This document shows positions 44,095 to 54,900 of a stretch of DNA of 64,000 nt, piece by piece. Position numbers and translations under genes: made by a program. Position 1 is the stretch's first letter. The number at the start of each line of letters is the position of its first letter. The DNA is from JAJCYL01 sp040222875 (GTDB taxonomy: Bacteria > Bacteroidota > Bacteroidia > Cytophagales > Cyclobacteriaceae): NCBI GenBank assembly GCA_040222875.1, contig JAVKCG010000005.1:124001-188000 (forward strand). The letters run 5' to 3'. The notes beneath the pieces are model-generated. The model did no database searches, was not told the DNA's origin, and worked only from the letters and a program-made list of their open reading frames with translations.

Positions 44095-46494
44095 TTAGTT
44101 ACATGTTGCTTCATCTTCACCGCCTGGAGTTTCTACATTAGACCCAGAACCATAAAAGAAGTTCAATATGTATTCTTCACCTGGTGTGACATTAATTGTG
44201 GTACTGCTACCAGAACCCGTAATTTCTCTGGCATTATCAGAAGTTCTGTTGATATTATCTGTGTAACCAGAACCTTTTGTGCGTACGGTTAATTTCTGTC
44301 TTCCTCCATTGAATTTATCCATCTGAAATTCACCTGCAGATAATGAGGCTACTGCCCTTACATCTGCACCAGCACCGGTGCCGGTTTCAAGCCTGTTGCT
44401 AACAGTAACAGTTGGCAAGAAATCATAACCATCACTTGTTTGATTGTAACAAGCATCGTCAACCTCTCCACCGTCAATAACGATGGTTACACCAGGGTTA
44501 ACTCCTTCTGGGTCACTAATGACTACTTCGGGTTCTGAAGTTGAGAATGCTGAAGTCCAGTTAGTGGTAGCTGTTGCATCAACTGAGTTAAATACAACGT
44601 CTCCATCAACAATAGTGAATAACGAAAGTATCGCTCCATTATTGGTGTTATTATTCTCAGATATCAACCCGTCGCTTGCTGTAAAAAACATCCGAATTTC
44701 GGATGGTCTTACAGGATAATCCCCAGTATTACCACTATTATCTGGATTTACAAACCACTGTGTCGGGAATGTATTAATAGCTAGAGAGGGTGCTGTAGCT
44801 GTAGCAGGTGTCTGAGTGAAAGTAAATGTTGGGAACGATGAGTTATCAAACTTATCTGCGCTTGTAATCTCAAAACGATCAACCTCCATACCTACTGTAG
44901 TAGGAGCGAAAGCCGCCGCCACTGTAACAGCGTTTGTAGCACCACTGAAAGCCAGATCGTAATCAACACCGCCATCCCAGTCAGGGCCAACAGTTACCTG
45001 ATCATCAACATTATCGAAATCTTCCGTTGCTCTGATTTGAACACCAGCTGTACTTCCATTTCCATCGGTTGCACTTGGGTCATCACCGGTGGTAATTCCA
45101 AACGTACCAATTGTCTGAAGTACTGTTTCATTGGTGGTTCCCAGGTTATTTACCAATCGCACAGTTGCAGTACCCGCTCTATTAGGATGATAACCATTAC
45201 CTTGTGTTGTAACTGAAACCGCACCTAGTGTACCCCTTAACCAAGTCTCAACGTCCACATTATCAGTTCCAGTATCGATTGTTGGAGCCGATGTCATTCC
45301 ACTTCCTCTTGAGAAAGTCCAGAAGGCGTTGTTAAATTCGCTGCTTCCTACTACGTCATCTTCAACAGTGGCATTTATTGACCTTGTTCTAGCTGTTAAT
45401 GCTAAAGCAAAACCAGTTACATCATCTACCATTGGATCATCAATAGACCCAACAGTACCATTTACAAAAGGAATTGCCGAAGTCGATCCGGTTTCTGAGA
45501 ACCTTTTTCTCACAGTTGTTATTAGATCAGCTGATGCTGCACCGTCTACAGAAGTAGCAGCCATTGTCTGATCTGTTTCAAATGTTGGGAAAATCAGGTC
45601 AATAGAAATTCCTTCTGATCTTGCTGGAACAGTTAAGCTGTACTCACCAGTGGTGTTATCAACAGCGGCACTGCCAATAACGTTAGCCCCATCAAATGTA
45701 TAGTTGCTAATAGATAACTGGTTTGCCTGATCATCAGCGGCATCCTGAATTGTAGCAGCTATACTAGAGAAATCTACTTTAACCATTATGTCCTGAGGAA
45801 CTTCTCGGGTGCCGTTCGTAACGTCACCTTGATAAGTAACAACACCATTTACCGTAGCAGAAGCACCAGCACCAGTGTCATCAGAAAATAATTCGATAAT
45901 TCCAGATAGAATTTTCTGGGTATTAGTTGGAACACTAGTGGTGCCGGCATTATTACCATTCTGATTAGACAAATCGCTAATAGTAATAATAAATGTCGCA
46001 GGGAAGAACCCTGGTGCACTTACAGATGCAATGTGGCTACCTTGAGAAAGATCAAAGAATGAAGCAACACCGTCATCACCTGTGGTTGCATCCGCCTGAA
46101 CCCTGTTTGCTGCAGCAGCAACTTCATTTGGTTCTCTAATTGAAACGGTAGCACCAACAACAGGGGCGCCGTCATTCTCAAATAATAGATCAACCTGGCT
46201 TACGAGGCCAGCCTGCCTAAAGAGCTCAAGAGCTTCAGCGATGTCTTCATCCGCAAGCTCTTCCTGAAGTCTTTCAAGAGCTTCGTTGATGGCAATTTGC
46301 CTGTCTTGAGCAGCCAATTCAGCAGCCTGAATTCTTGCAATTTCGCGGGTTGCATCAGCAGCCGCTTTTTGTTCAGCCAAATCGGCCTGTAGTTGCAGAA
46401 AGTCTTCTTCATCGAAGTCATCCTGGCATGCCGTCACAGTAACTATCACTGCAACAGCCATCAGAAATAATCTTGCTAAGTGTGTAATTTTCAT
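44095..46494 (-). CDS. Large surface lipoprotein with coiled coil, CnaB/prealbumin-like and GxGY modules
   Basis: 799 residues from the ATG at 46494, giving a lipobox (VAVIVTVTACQDD). Residues 25-80 form an Ala/Glu/Gln-rich coiled coil (AADATREIARIQAAELAAQ). Residues 95-165 are a carboxypeptidase-regulatory or SpaA-like fold (GAPVVGATVSIREP, GDDGVASFFDLSQGSHIASV). Two GxGY motifs (LGAVSVTTQGNGYHPNRAG and LTVRTKGSGYTDN) resemble short surface repeats. The sequence is strongly acidic with few Lys residues, typical of extracellular proteins. An outer-membrane barrel gene lies upstream on the same strand. No enzyme motif was found, so adhesion or structure is a guess. Confidence 0.75.
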   Translation of the reverse strand: MKITHLARLFLMAVAVIVTVTACQDDFDEEDFLQLQADLAEQKAAADATREIARIQAAELAAQDRQIAINEALERLQEELADEDIAEALELFRQAGLVSQVDLLFENDGAPVVGATVSIREPNEVAAAANRVQADATTGDDGVASFFDLSQGSHIASVSAPGFFPATFIITISDLSNQNGNNAGTTSVPTNTQKILSGIIELFSDDTGAGASATVNGVVTYQGDVTNGTREVPQDIMVKVDFSSIAATIQDAADDQANQLSISNYTFDGANVIGSAAVDNTTGEYSLTVPARSEGISIDLIFPTFETDQTMAATSVDGAASADLITTVRKRFSETGSTSAIPFVNGTVGSIDDPMVDDVTGFALALTARTRSINATVEDDVVGSSEFNNAFWTFSRGSGMTSAPTIDTGTDNVDVETWLRGTLGAVSVTTQGNGYHPNRAGTATVRLVNNLGTTNETVLQTIGTFGITTGDDPSATDGNGSTAGVQIRATEDFDNVDDQVTVGPDWDGGVDYDLAFSGATNAVTVAAAFAPTTVGMEVDRFEITSADKFDNSSFPTFTFTQTPATATAPSLAINTFPTQWFVNPDNSGNTGDYPVRPSEIRMFFTASDGLISENNNTNNGAILSLFTIVDGDVVFNSVDATATTNWTSAFSTSEPEVVISDPEGVNPGVTIVIDGGEVDDACYNQTSDGYDFLPTVTVSNRLETGTGAGADVRAVASLSAGEFQMDKFNGGRQKLTVRTKGSGYTDNINRTSDNAREITGSGSSTTINVTPGEEYILNFFYGSGSNVETPGGEDEATCN

Positions 46495-46530
46495 GTCAAA
46501 TAGCATTTAGGTTTAACTTTTGATTCTTGT

Positions 46531-47301
46531 TTATAAAATTGAAAATATGGTATATGCGAAAGATAGACTTACCGTCTGGGTGTATAATTCCCCTGTAAAC
46601 GGAAAGTTATTAACATTATTGAGCCCTACCCTGTACCTTAATTCGGTAGTGAACGTTTTGCCGTTATCCAGCTTGTTGTCAAGGGCAATTCCAGTGAGAA
46701 AACCGAATTGATGTCTCTCGTAGTCAGCTGTAGCCCTTACATTCTGGGCATTAACCGTAACTCCACCACCAACAGCGGCCAAATCAGGGTCTGTCGGTGT
46801 AAACACCTGATCACTAATTTCGAAAGCCCCCATCATGTATCCATACGAAAGGCCAATGAGAAATCTTGGCTCCATTCTTTCGCCATTTAATTCCGGCAGA
46901 CCGAAATTTAATATTACGGGAAGTTCGAGATTATGGAAAACAACAGCCCTATTAATATAGGTAAGTTGCGAAATCGCACCTTCAACTGTTCTCGACAAAT
47001 CTTCCCTTCCACCTCCTTGCGAGTTATAGAACAACTCTACCTGGGCATCAAAGATGTCGGTAAAAGGAAGACTGAATCTGGCTGTTGCACCAAAGTTTGG
47101 CCCAACAGTCATTCCAGGCTGAATAAAAGAGTTGAAGTTAACACCAGTCTTCAGACCTAGCTTTATAGTACTGGCTGATCCAAAGTTTCCAGAGTCATCC
47201 CCGGAGCTATCGTCCTGTGCCGATAGTGGTGTCATCAACAGACTTGCTGCGAAGAAACTTAGTGCTCCCAGCAGGTTAGGTAATGGTACACGGTAGTTCA
47301 T
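46531..47301 (-). CDS. Outer-membrane beta-barrel protein
   Basis: 256 residues with a signal peptide (FFAASLLMTPLSAQDDSS). The mature part has alternating hydrophobic strands ending with aromatic residues: GLKTGVNFNSFIQPGMTVGP, FIDQ-type periplasmic turns, VQVELFYNSQGGGRE-like and FLIGLSYGYMMGAFEISD, closing with VSLSFAYTIFSIL, which ends near an aromatic residue. This fits a porin-superfamily OmpW/OprF-like or PorT-like barrel. It lies upstream of, and co-directional with, the large lipoprotein gene (36 bases), suggesting a functional pair. Two promoter-like elements lie in the gap upstream. Confidence 0.82.
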   Translation of the reverse strand: MNYRVPLPNLLGALSFFAASLLMTPLSAQDDSSGDDSGNFGSASTIKLGLKTGVNFNSFIQPGMTVGPNFGATARFSLPFTDIFDAQVELFYNSQGGGREDLSRTVEGAISQLTYINRAVVFHNLELPVILNFGLPELNGERMEPRFLIGLSYGYMMGAFEISDQVFTPTDPDLAAVGGGVTVNAQNVRATADYERHQFGFLTGIALDNKLDNGKTFTTELRYRVGLNNVNNFPFTGELYTQTVSLSFAYTIFSIL

Positions 47302-47431
47302 ATGACTTTTTGATTTATGAATTCAATTATTTTAAGAAACATTCAAAACAAGAACCTCAATATTAAGGTATTGTATTTAAACAATGCAAATCTTTCGATA
47401 AAAAAATAACCTTAATCTACGTTTAAGGTTC

Positions 47432-47460
47432 CAAAATTACTATTGGCGAATAACGGCAAA
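47432..47460 (-). promoter_or_regulatory. Bacteroidota-type promoter for the barrel gene (proximal)
   Basis: On the minus strand: TTTG (47460-47457), 17-base spacer, then TAATTTTG (47439-47432). Both elements match the -33/-7 consensus with accepted spacing. The predicted leader to the ATG at 47301 is about 125 bases. Confidence 0.6.
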
Positions 47461-47488
47461 TTATTGTCATTCATAATTTATAGCGGTG

Positions 47489-47518
47489 CAAATATATCTA
47501 ATTCCTAATTACACGCAA
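47489..47518 (-). promoter_or_regulatory. Bacteroidota-type promoter for the barrel gene (distal)
   Basis: On the minus strand: TTG (47518-47516), 19-base spacer, then TATATTTG (47496-47489). A second consensus-like promoter upstream of the proximal one, so transcription may start at two points. Confidence 0.5.
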
Positions 47519-47621
47519 TTAAATGTCATGCCATATAAGATGGTATTTTGCCATCCATAATATTTACTATGACCAATAGCTAAACAGCTCATAATCATTC
47601 CAATAACCAACCTTGTATAAA

Positions 47622-50465
47622 CTAATGCTGTAAAAGCACCTTGGCCGCTTTTGATTCACCCTTAAATAATATGCGAATAACATATATACCATCTTCAACC
47701 GGGGAGCCATTTACATCCCTTCCATCCCAGGTTATGTAGTTGATACCTGAAGATTGCGAAGCCCAAAGTGGAGTACGCACCCACCTACCATTTACATCAA
47801 ATATTTGCGCCAAAACGATGTCATCTTCTGGGATATTAAACTGCACTGTAACATTGGACAAAAAAGGATTGGGGTATGGGTTTGAAATAGAAAACGCATT
47901 TTGTGGATCTCCAGGAACACTGACTTCATCAAAACCGATGATCTGTGTGCTAAAAACACCACTGCCGTGGCTTGCTGCAATCAAACGGCCATCCAATGGC
48001 CTGTAGTTCACCATCGTTACCACAGACTGGCCTATTTCATTATTGGCCTCCCGCAGCCATTCCGTTTGGAAAGCTTTTAATTGTACGGTGGAGTAAAGCC
48101 CTGTGCTGGTACCAACGTAATAGCGATAAGTGCCATCAGCCATTGGTACAATCTCTGCCCATCTTGCACTTGGCCCATTCCCACTTCCATCTAAATTCTC
48201 CTCTAGATTCCCGCCAATATCACTAAATGAATTACCACCGTCAACTGAATGAAATATGCTAGGTGTATTATAATTCGAAAATACTGCTAAAAGGTGATCG
48301 GCATTTAATGGATCAACCGCAACACACGATACATTGCCAGGAGGAAAATTACCGGCAGTAATGTTTGTTAAAATACCTGAGCCGCGGTGTGCTTCATCGA
48401 CCCTGTATAGTTCTCCAATAGAAGTACCGTAATACATAACATTCGATGGGTTTAAAGATGCTGTAATGGCTGAAACCCTGCCTGTATCCAACTTCGTTGA
48501 TTCCATTATTTCCCAACCTTCCCTTACTTTATCCCTGGTTCCATCAGGTATCTGACTGATATTGTGATTTCTCCAAACGGCATCACCACCAGCCAAATAC
48601 ATTCTATCATCGTTATTGGGGTCTATCTCAAATGGGTTAATAAACAGATACTCCTGACCTGGTTTTTCTCCTGCTCCAAATGGGTCAATCCTTGCAAAGC
48701 CAGTCACTTGCCCCTCTGCTGGATCAAATATTAATCTAAATATCCGAGAACGTTGCGAGGAGAAAATCCAAAACTTATCAGTTATGGCTGTATATGCACC
48801 ATCTCCGCCTAATACTTTTGTCCAGGCGCTTAGTGCGTTACCTACACCTAACCAAGTTCCATTGTCTTGAGCTCCTCCGGTAATAAATGAGTTGGCTTCA
48901 TTCATTTGTTGAGCTACGGTATAAAATTGAGAAGTGATATAGAACAAATTGATAGATGTCCAAACCGGATATTCAAGTGTTGAACTTTGATTTGTAAATG
49001 AAAGGCCACCGTCATGGGTCGAAAATAGTTTCTCTTTTGAGATATTCGAGAAAACCAACCCATGTTGGTCTGCATGATGATCATCCCACTGAGCCCCGTT
49101 ATTAGCCGTATCGTATCCAGCTATCCAAAGCATTTCGTCCTGAGATCTAAAACCGTCTGTTGTTCTGTATAGGTTAGTACCACCAATAAAAACAATATCC
49201 TCATCTGAAGGATGAACAGACATGACCATATTGTACGAGTTCTGAGACTCATAATCACCAAAGTCACCTCCAAATGCCGGCACATTATCTGATAGATCAT
49301 CCCAAGTGCCTTGAGGGTTTGATGCCTCACCACCATTGTGGTTATATTTCCAAATGCTGTGTTTATCACCTTCAGTACCATGCTCCACAAGTAAATAAAC
49401 GGCATTTTCATTCGAAGGTGCAATTGCTATCACACCCCGATTACTGCTATCAGCCAAGTTCGGGGGGGTTATATCTGCCCAATTTACTCCATCTTCACTT
49501 CTGAAAACTCCTCCCACTTCTTGATAATCGCTTGAGGTCAAGTCACTGAGATATGCGTAAAAAATGCCTTGTTCGCTTATTTCAATTTCGGTGAAAAATG
49601 GGCTTGAAGCATTATTCAAATCCGTAGTGTCTTGTAAGTTGTGTAAATCATCACCAAGCACAGCTTGCCAGGATTCTCCACCATCCGGTGATCTTAAAAT
49701 ACCACCATAAACGGCTGCATAAACTTCGTCTATATCTGCTCTGGTGTGGTTAAGTTTTATGTCAAAAACATAATTGAATTGACTGTTGAAAATACTTCTG
49801 ACCGAAACAGCAGTTGACTCTAATTGAAACCACGATCTGGCACCATCAGTTGATTTAAAAATCCCGTCCCCTCTGTAGGGAGCTCCAGGTGCCCTCGCAG
49901 AATTCCCCCTAATCTCACCAGTACCATAATACCAAACGTCACCCTTATCTTTTCTTGTATCCTGGACTACGACAGTTGCACCAATCAGTTGACTGGAAGT
50001 AGAAGTTTGCTCCCAGCTGGCCCCTGAGCTTTCAGACCTCCACATACTACCGGATACACTGCCGGCAATTAATGTACGTGGGCTGGTGACATCGATGGCA
50101 AATGCTCTTGTTCTTCCTCCTAAATTAACAGGCCCCAGCTCAGTCCATTCTTCTTGTTTTGTTCTTAGAAATGTACTGCCCCTATGAATGCGTTCCGGTA
50201 TGTTTTTAGTGAATTCTATTTCACGCTGGTAAATACCCCAAGGGATTTGTCCTGTTTCTGGATCTGCCTGAAGGCTTACTTCGTAGTTGTACCTTGCATC
50301 AGGGTCATCTTCATCTCCTACCGCCGACATATCATGAACGAAATTGTAACGATCAGGGATCATTAATCTGGTGTTATCAAATTCCGTATCCTTTTGTGGA
50401 AAGAAGTATAAAAGTGCAGAAATGATAATCGGTAACATTAGCACTAATCCAACCCTTCTTATCAT
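47622..50465 (-). CDS. BNR/sortilin-like beta-propeller protein with T9SS sorting domain
   Basis: 947 residues with an N-terminal signal or anchor (RVGLVLMLPIIISALLYFF). Asp-box/BNR repeats of the photosystem-stability or sortilin type recur: GSMWRSESSGASWEQTS, GIFKSTDGARSWFQLES, GILRSPDGGESWQAV, SIFHSVDGGNSF. These build one or two large beta-propellers. The last 85 residues form a type A T9SS C-terminal domain (YPNPFLSNVTVQFNIP, then DVNGRWVRTPLW and ITWDGRDVNGSPVEDGIY). The product is thus exported through the type IX system and attached to the surface or released. Binding partner unknown. Its start overlaps the preceding gene by one base. Confidence 0.93.
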   Translation of the reverse strand: MIRRVGLVLMLPIIISALLYFFPQKDTEFDNTRLMIPDRYNFVHDMSAVGDEDDPDARYNYEVSLQADPETGQIPWGIYQREIEFTKNIPERIHRGSTFLRTKQEEWTELGPVNLGGRTRAFAIDVTSPRTLIAGSVSGSMWRSESSGASWEQTSTSSQLIGATVVVQDTRKDKGDVWYYGTGEIRGNSARAPGAPYRGDGIFKSTDGARSWFQLESTAVSVRSIFNSQFNYVFDIKLNHTRADIDEVYAAVYGGILRSPDGGESWQAVLGDDLHNLQDTTDLNNASSPFFTEIEISEQGIFYAYLSDLTSSDYQEVGGVFRSEDGVNWADITPPNLADSSNRGVIAIAPSNENAVYLLVEHGTEGDKHSIWKYNHNGGEASNPQGTWDDLSDNVPAFGGDFGDYESQNSYNMVMSVHPSDEDIVFIGGTNLYRTTDGFRSQDEMLWIAGYDTANNGAQWDDHHADQHGLVFSNISKEKLFSTHDGGLSFTNQSSTLEYPVWTSINLFYITSQFYTVAQQMNEANSFITGGAQDNGTWLGVGNALSAWTKVLGGDGAYTAITDKFWIFSSQRSRIFRLIFDPAEGQVTGFARIDPFGAGEKPGQEYLFINPFEIDPNNDDRMYLAGGDAVWRNHNISQIPDGTRDKVREGWEIMESTKLDTGRVSAITASLNPSNVMYYGTSIGELYRVDEAHRGSGILTNITAGNFPPGNVSCVAVDPLNADHLLAVFSNYNTPSIFHSVDGGNSFSDIGGNLEENLDGSGNGPSARWAEIVPMADGTYRYYVGTSTGLYSTVQLKAFQTEWLREANNEIGQSVVTMVNYRPLDGRLIAASHGSGVFSTQIIGFDEVSVPGDPQNAFSISNPYPNPFLSNVTVQFNIPEDDIVLAQIFDVNGRWVRTPLWASQSSGINYITWDGRDVNGSPVEDGIYVIRILFKGESKAAKVLLQH

Positions 50466-51517
50466 TATAAATCCTTTCTTTCTACACCTTCAAACTGTAA
50501 AATAAAATCTGCCCCAAAAGCTCCGGAGGGTGTCTTAAATCCCGGGAAAATGGATCGGTTCAAAACCCTATCAGCGATTTCTACTGCTGTCATTGCAGTT
50601 AACTGATAACCTTCAGGGGTTGTTAGTTCAGCCTCTTTAACATTTCCATTAGCGTCAGAAACCAGACCCCATATTAAACTAGAAGCCTTCGCTCTATGGT
50701 TTGCTGAAGGGCCTTCAATTTTATCAACTTTTTTCTTTAAAAAAGCCTTCACAAAACCGATCTGTAGCAGTCCTCCAAATGTATTGGACAACTTCATCAT
50801 TTTAACGCCTTTTGGCTTGACAGTGGTAAACACCTTAATGTTTGGTATAGCGGTGCTATGATATGCTGTTGACACATCGCCCCATGGAATGGTTGCGGCC
50901 GTGTACTCTTTATTTCCAAATTTTATTTTTCTGACTTCATAAGCTGAAGGCACTTTCTTGATTTTTCCATTCTCCCGGATGGCACCACCCCTGTGAAAAT
51001 TATCCAACATAGTGTTTGCTGTGCCTTTTGAAATGCCACCCGACCCTTTGAAGGCCAACTCCAGATGAGTGGCATCTGGAAGCAACGAATGTAAATGTGC
51101 TGCAAGACAATCGGTAGGCACAACATCAAATCCAACACCTGGCATTAACAGGATTCCAGATTTTTTTGCTTTTTCTGAAAGTGATGCAGCGTATTCGAAA
51201 ATTTCCATTTCACCGGTGATATCTAAGTAGTTGACCTGAGCCTCCAGGCAGGCTTTGATCATGGGCTTAGCTGTTTTGTGAAATGGGCCTGCACAATGCA
51301 GCACAACTTTAAAACCTTCAATATTTTTGACAATTAGTTCATGGTCACCTAAATCAAAAATCTTTTGATCGATACTGTGTTTTTTAGCCAGTTCTGTTAT
51401 TGCTGATCCATTACGGCCTGCTACTACAGGATTAAGTCCACGGCTGACTGCCAAATCCGTAATTAACTTGCCAGTATAGCCGTTAGCACCGTATATCAAT
51501 AGATCCGAATCAGCCAT
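50465..51517 (-). CDS. Saccharopine dehydrogenase-like NAD(P)-binding oxidoreductase
   Basis: 350 residues. The Rossmann motif is LIYGANGYTGKLITDLA at the N-terminus, followed by VVAGRNGSAITELAKKH and VLHCAGPFHKTAKPMI. GSGGISKGTANTMLDNFHRG and the C-terminal region follow. The set resembles trans-acting enoyl-reductase-like members of the saccharopine-dehydrogenase superfamily. The exact substrate is unknown; no lysine-pathway genes are adjacent. The stop overlaps the start of the BNR protein gene by one base, and the CnaB-like gene upstream ends one base from its start. Confidence 0.88.
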   Translation of the reverse strand: MADSDLLIYGANGYTGKLITDLAVSRGLNPVVAGRNGSAITELAKKHSIDQKIFDLGDHELIVKNIEGFKVVLHCAGPFHKTAKPMIKACLEAQVNYLDITGEMEIFEYAASLSEKAKKSGILLMPGVGFDVVPTDCLAAHLHSLLPDATHLELAFKGSGGISKGTANTMLDNFHRGGAIRENGKIKKVPSAYEVRKIKFGNKEYTAATIPWGDVSTAYHSTAIPNIKVFTTVKPKGVKMMKLSNTFGGLLQIGFVKAFLKKKVDKIEGPSANHRAKASSLIWGLVSDANGNVKEAELTTPEGYQLTAMTAVEIADRVLNRSIFPGFKTPSGAFGADFILQFEGVERKDL

Positions 51518-51518
51518 A

Positions 51519-51878
51519 TTATAGAATTACCACATTAATTTGATTCTTTTTGCCTGGCTCAAGCCTCGATGTTTTAACCCCTTTCCCGTCATTGTTCTTA
51601 TCACCTTTTGACACAAAAACATAATAAGATTTGGCCGGGATTTTCTTAAAAGTGACACGTCCCTTTTTGTCTGTAAGTTCTGGCCCAAAGGCCGGATTAT
51701 TTTCAAACCTGTAGTCCTCTTCATTCTCAAAAATTATTACAGTGGCGCCTTCCACAACGTTGCCTAAATCATCTAAAACAGTAACCTGTAAGTTTGTTGG
51801 TAACAATTGTGATTGAACTGAATTTGATAACATTATCATGATGCAAATCATGCTAACCGTAAATAGTACTCTTTTCAT
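51519..51878 (-). CDS. Small exported prealbumin-like (CnaB/SpaA fold) protein
   Basis: 119 residues from the ATG at 51878; an upstream GTG at 51890 is weaker. Signal peptide VLFTVSMICIMIMLSNSVQS. The mature domain is a single carboxypeptidase-regulatory beta sandwich: LQVTVLDDLGNVVEGATVII, LTDKKGRVTFKKIPAKSYYV, ending with the basic segment EPGKKNQINVVIL. It lies upstream of the saccharopine-like gene with only one intervening base, so all three genes to 47622 look like one operon. It could bind a surface partner; the role is unknown. Confidence 0.75.
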   Translation of the reverse strand: MKRVLFTVSMICIMIMLSNSVQSQLLPTNLQVTVLDDLGNVVEGATVIIFENEEDYRFENNPAFGPELTDKKGRVTFKKIPAKSYYVFVSKGDKNNDGKGVKTSRLEPGKKNQINVVIL

Positions 51879-51947
51879 AACTTTTATCACTTAAAGATGT
51901 TTGAAATTAAACATATCGCAACGATATGTAGGTCTAAATAGGAAAAT

Positions 51948-54900
51948 TTAGCGAATCAGCGTAACGCTTCCGTGTTGCTCAATTTCACCAACATCAGGAT
52001 CAATTGAACTTCTAAATTTGGCTACAAAAGCATAAGTTCCAATTGGTGCTAGTTCCCCTCGAAAAAGGCCATCCCATCGGAAATCCAGATTATTAGCGGT
52101 AAATACTAATTCACCCCATCTGTTGTAAATAAAGATGTTGAAATCTGATACGAACGGGTTATTAAAAATAGCAAACGAATCGTTTAACCCATCCCCGTTA
52201 GGTGTAAAAGCGGTTGGTGCAAAAATTCTGGGGGTGCAATCTTCAACTACCTCCACAAAATCCTTAATACATGTCAGGCCATTACTAATTGTCACTTCAT
52301 ACCTGCCTGGAACTGTAATATCATAGGTCTGCGTGGTTGCCAAAATTGTTTCATCTGGCACCAAACGCCATTCGAAAGTGCTAAAGGTACCGGCATCCAG
52401 GGATGCCGTGGAGGTGGCGGGATCCTCTGGGCAAATAACCGCCCTGGATGGTAGAATCAAGTCCTCTTCAAGTATCGGTTCTAAGAGTGCATCAAAATTT
52501 GCCGAGGCATCGCATAAACTGTTTGTTCGAATTACCCTGGCTGTGTATAAGCCGCTTTGATTTACCGCAATTATTGCAGTAGTATCTGGCAATAATTCTC
52601 CTGAGGGCCCTATCCACTCAAATGTAACATCAGCTGTAATGTTTGACTCTGCTATCAAAAATATTTGACTGTTGTCATCACAATCTGGTTCGGATGTGAT
52701 GAAGAGCTCCAATAAAGGCTCCACATTCACATCCACGGAGGTGTTTGTTTGACATCCCGTGTTCTGGTTTCTTGCTGTAACCGTATAAGTGCCAGATTCG
52801 AAAACATTGATAACTGGCGAATTAGAGCCATTGTTTGCATCATTTGATCCCCATACGAATGAATTATTCCCATTCTGATTGTCAGTCACTGCCGTGAGTG
52901 TTAACTGACCATCACATTGATCCCCTGAGACGTCAATTGACACCACCGGATCCTGACTAATAATTACTTCGGTAGTTTCGGTTTGTGGACAGAAGCCTGC
53001 TGCTGAAGAAGTGACGGAATAGGTGCCAGATTGGGTTACATTCAACGGGTTACCTGCGGTCACGCTGCCATCTGGCAATGTCCAGGTTAATGTCCCACCT
53101 CCGTCAACGGATGGATTGATGGTTCCTGACCCGCCACAAAAATTATAAACTGGATCTATAAGAATATTGGCCGGTGGATTTTCACCTAGGTTTACCTGGG
53201 CTGTTTCTGTACAGTTTGGAGTGACATCAGTTCTTACAACCACCACATTGTAAGTGCCGGTATCTAAAGGGGGAGGGTTAAACCTAAGTGTAGTAGCAAT
53301 ATCAGAGCCTGTGGACACTACGGTACCATCACTAAACGAGAGGGTATAATTATATGCAATCGCAACTAAAGGATCGACCGTATTGGTCACCGTCATATCA
53401 ATAGCGCCGTTTGTTCCGCAATCTGGAACGGCAGTGAGTGCTACTTGGAAATTGGTGTTGCTATCTGCGATGTTGGTGCTGGTTGTACCTGAACAATTAG
53501 AAACAGTGTTGGTAGTTGTGACTGAGTAACTCCCTGCCCCAATTCCGGTGACAGGCACAGTCACAGGGCCATCAATGTTACCAGAAGCAACACTTGTTCC
53601 ACCTGAGATTATTTGATAATCGAAATTTCCTGTCTCGTTAAAAACAATATCAATTTGACCATCTAGCTGGCCACAATTGGTTGTTGCTGTTGCATTCAGT
53701 GTAATATCTGGTGGGCCATTAACGGTTAGCTGTAACGTATCCCTGCCAATGCACCCAGTTATGGGATCGACAACCGAAACGGCATATTCAAAGTCACCTG
53801 TAGCATTAGTGTTCACAGTTTGAAAGCGGCCAACATTAGCCAGGTTATTTCCATTCAAAGTCCAGGCATACGATGCTCCCGGGTTCTCAGCATCCAAATC
53901 GGCGATTTGTTCACCCGTACAAACAGTTCTTGGTGGCCCCAAATCGATGATGGGTCGGCCATCTGCAACCAAAACCTGAACAGTGTCAGATGTACAACCC
54001 GTTGCCCTATCAGTTATGAAGATGTCAAAAATCCCAGGCTGTGATACAGTGATTTGTCTTGTTGTATCACCCGTTGACCAATTGTAAGCGAATGCCGGAT
54101 CATCAGCGGGAAGTGCTTCAAGAACAAGAGTATCCTGGCAGATTGCCGTTGCCCCGGGTGTTGTAGGCCTTGTAGGAAGTGGATTTATTGAAATTTGTTG
54201 TGTCAATGTGGTGTCGAGGCCGCATCTGTTTGTGATGTTGAGACTAACGGTATAAGAGCCTATGGCATTATAGGTATAAACCGGGCTTTGCTCCATAGAT
54301 GATCCTCCATCACCAAATGTCCAGAAATACTCGTCAATGCTGGAAGTACCGTTACCTGTAAATTGTGACTCTTGACCAATGCAGCCATCAGAGGCACCGA
54401 TTGACGGAGATTGGGGCGGCTGTGAAGTATTCTGTACAAAGTTTGGAAGGCCCAGCGTACTAATTCTCCCGCCCAGGTTAAACCCGTTGATAACAAACCC
54501 GGCCTGATCATCATCGCCATTTGGGTTGTTTATTGTTCCGAGGTCTGGGCTGCCATTTATGGCCATGTAAATAACCCCATTAGGTCCGGTTTGTAATTGA
54601 CCAAACTCCTGGGCATCCTCAGCAATTACGAACTTTGACATCGCAATGGAATCAGCTTGCAACGTATCTAAGTCATATTGTATCAATTTTGAAGAACCTC
54701 CACCTCGGGTGGTTACATAGAGTTTTTGTGTATTAGAAGAAAATTCAACCCCATAAATCTCGGCTGGAGCAGGCTCCTCTATATTGATCAATACGGGATC
54801 ACTTACCTCACCTGTGGTATCAGCATAATTATAAATTTCTACAAAATTTTCATCCCCGGCAATTGTCATTGCAAGCCTCGAAACATCAGCTGAGAGTTTC

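Larger units (their letters stand above)
47302..47621. other. 320-bp gene-free gap with two promoter-like sites
   Basis: No ORF was found. It is A+T-rich and holds two minus-strand TTG/TTTG-N17-19-TANNTTTG combinations (47432-47460 and 47489-47518) in front of the beta-barrel gene. Nothing else was recognised. Confidence 0.6.
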
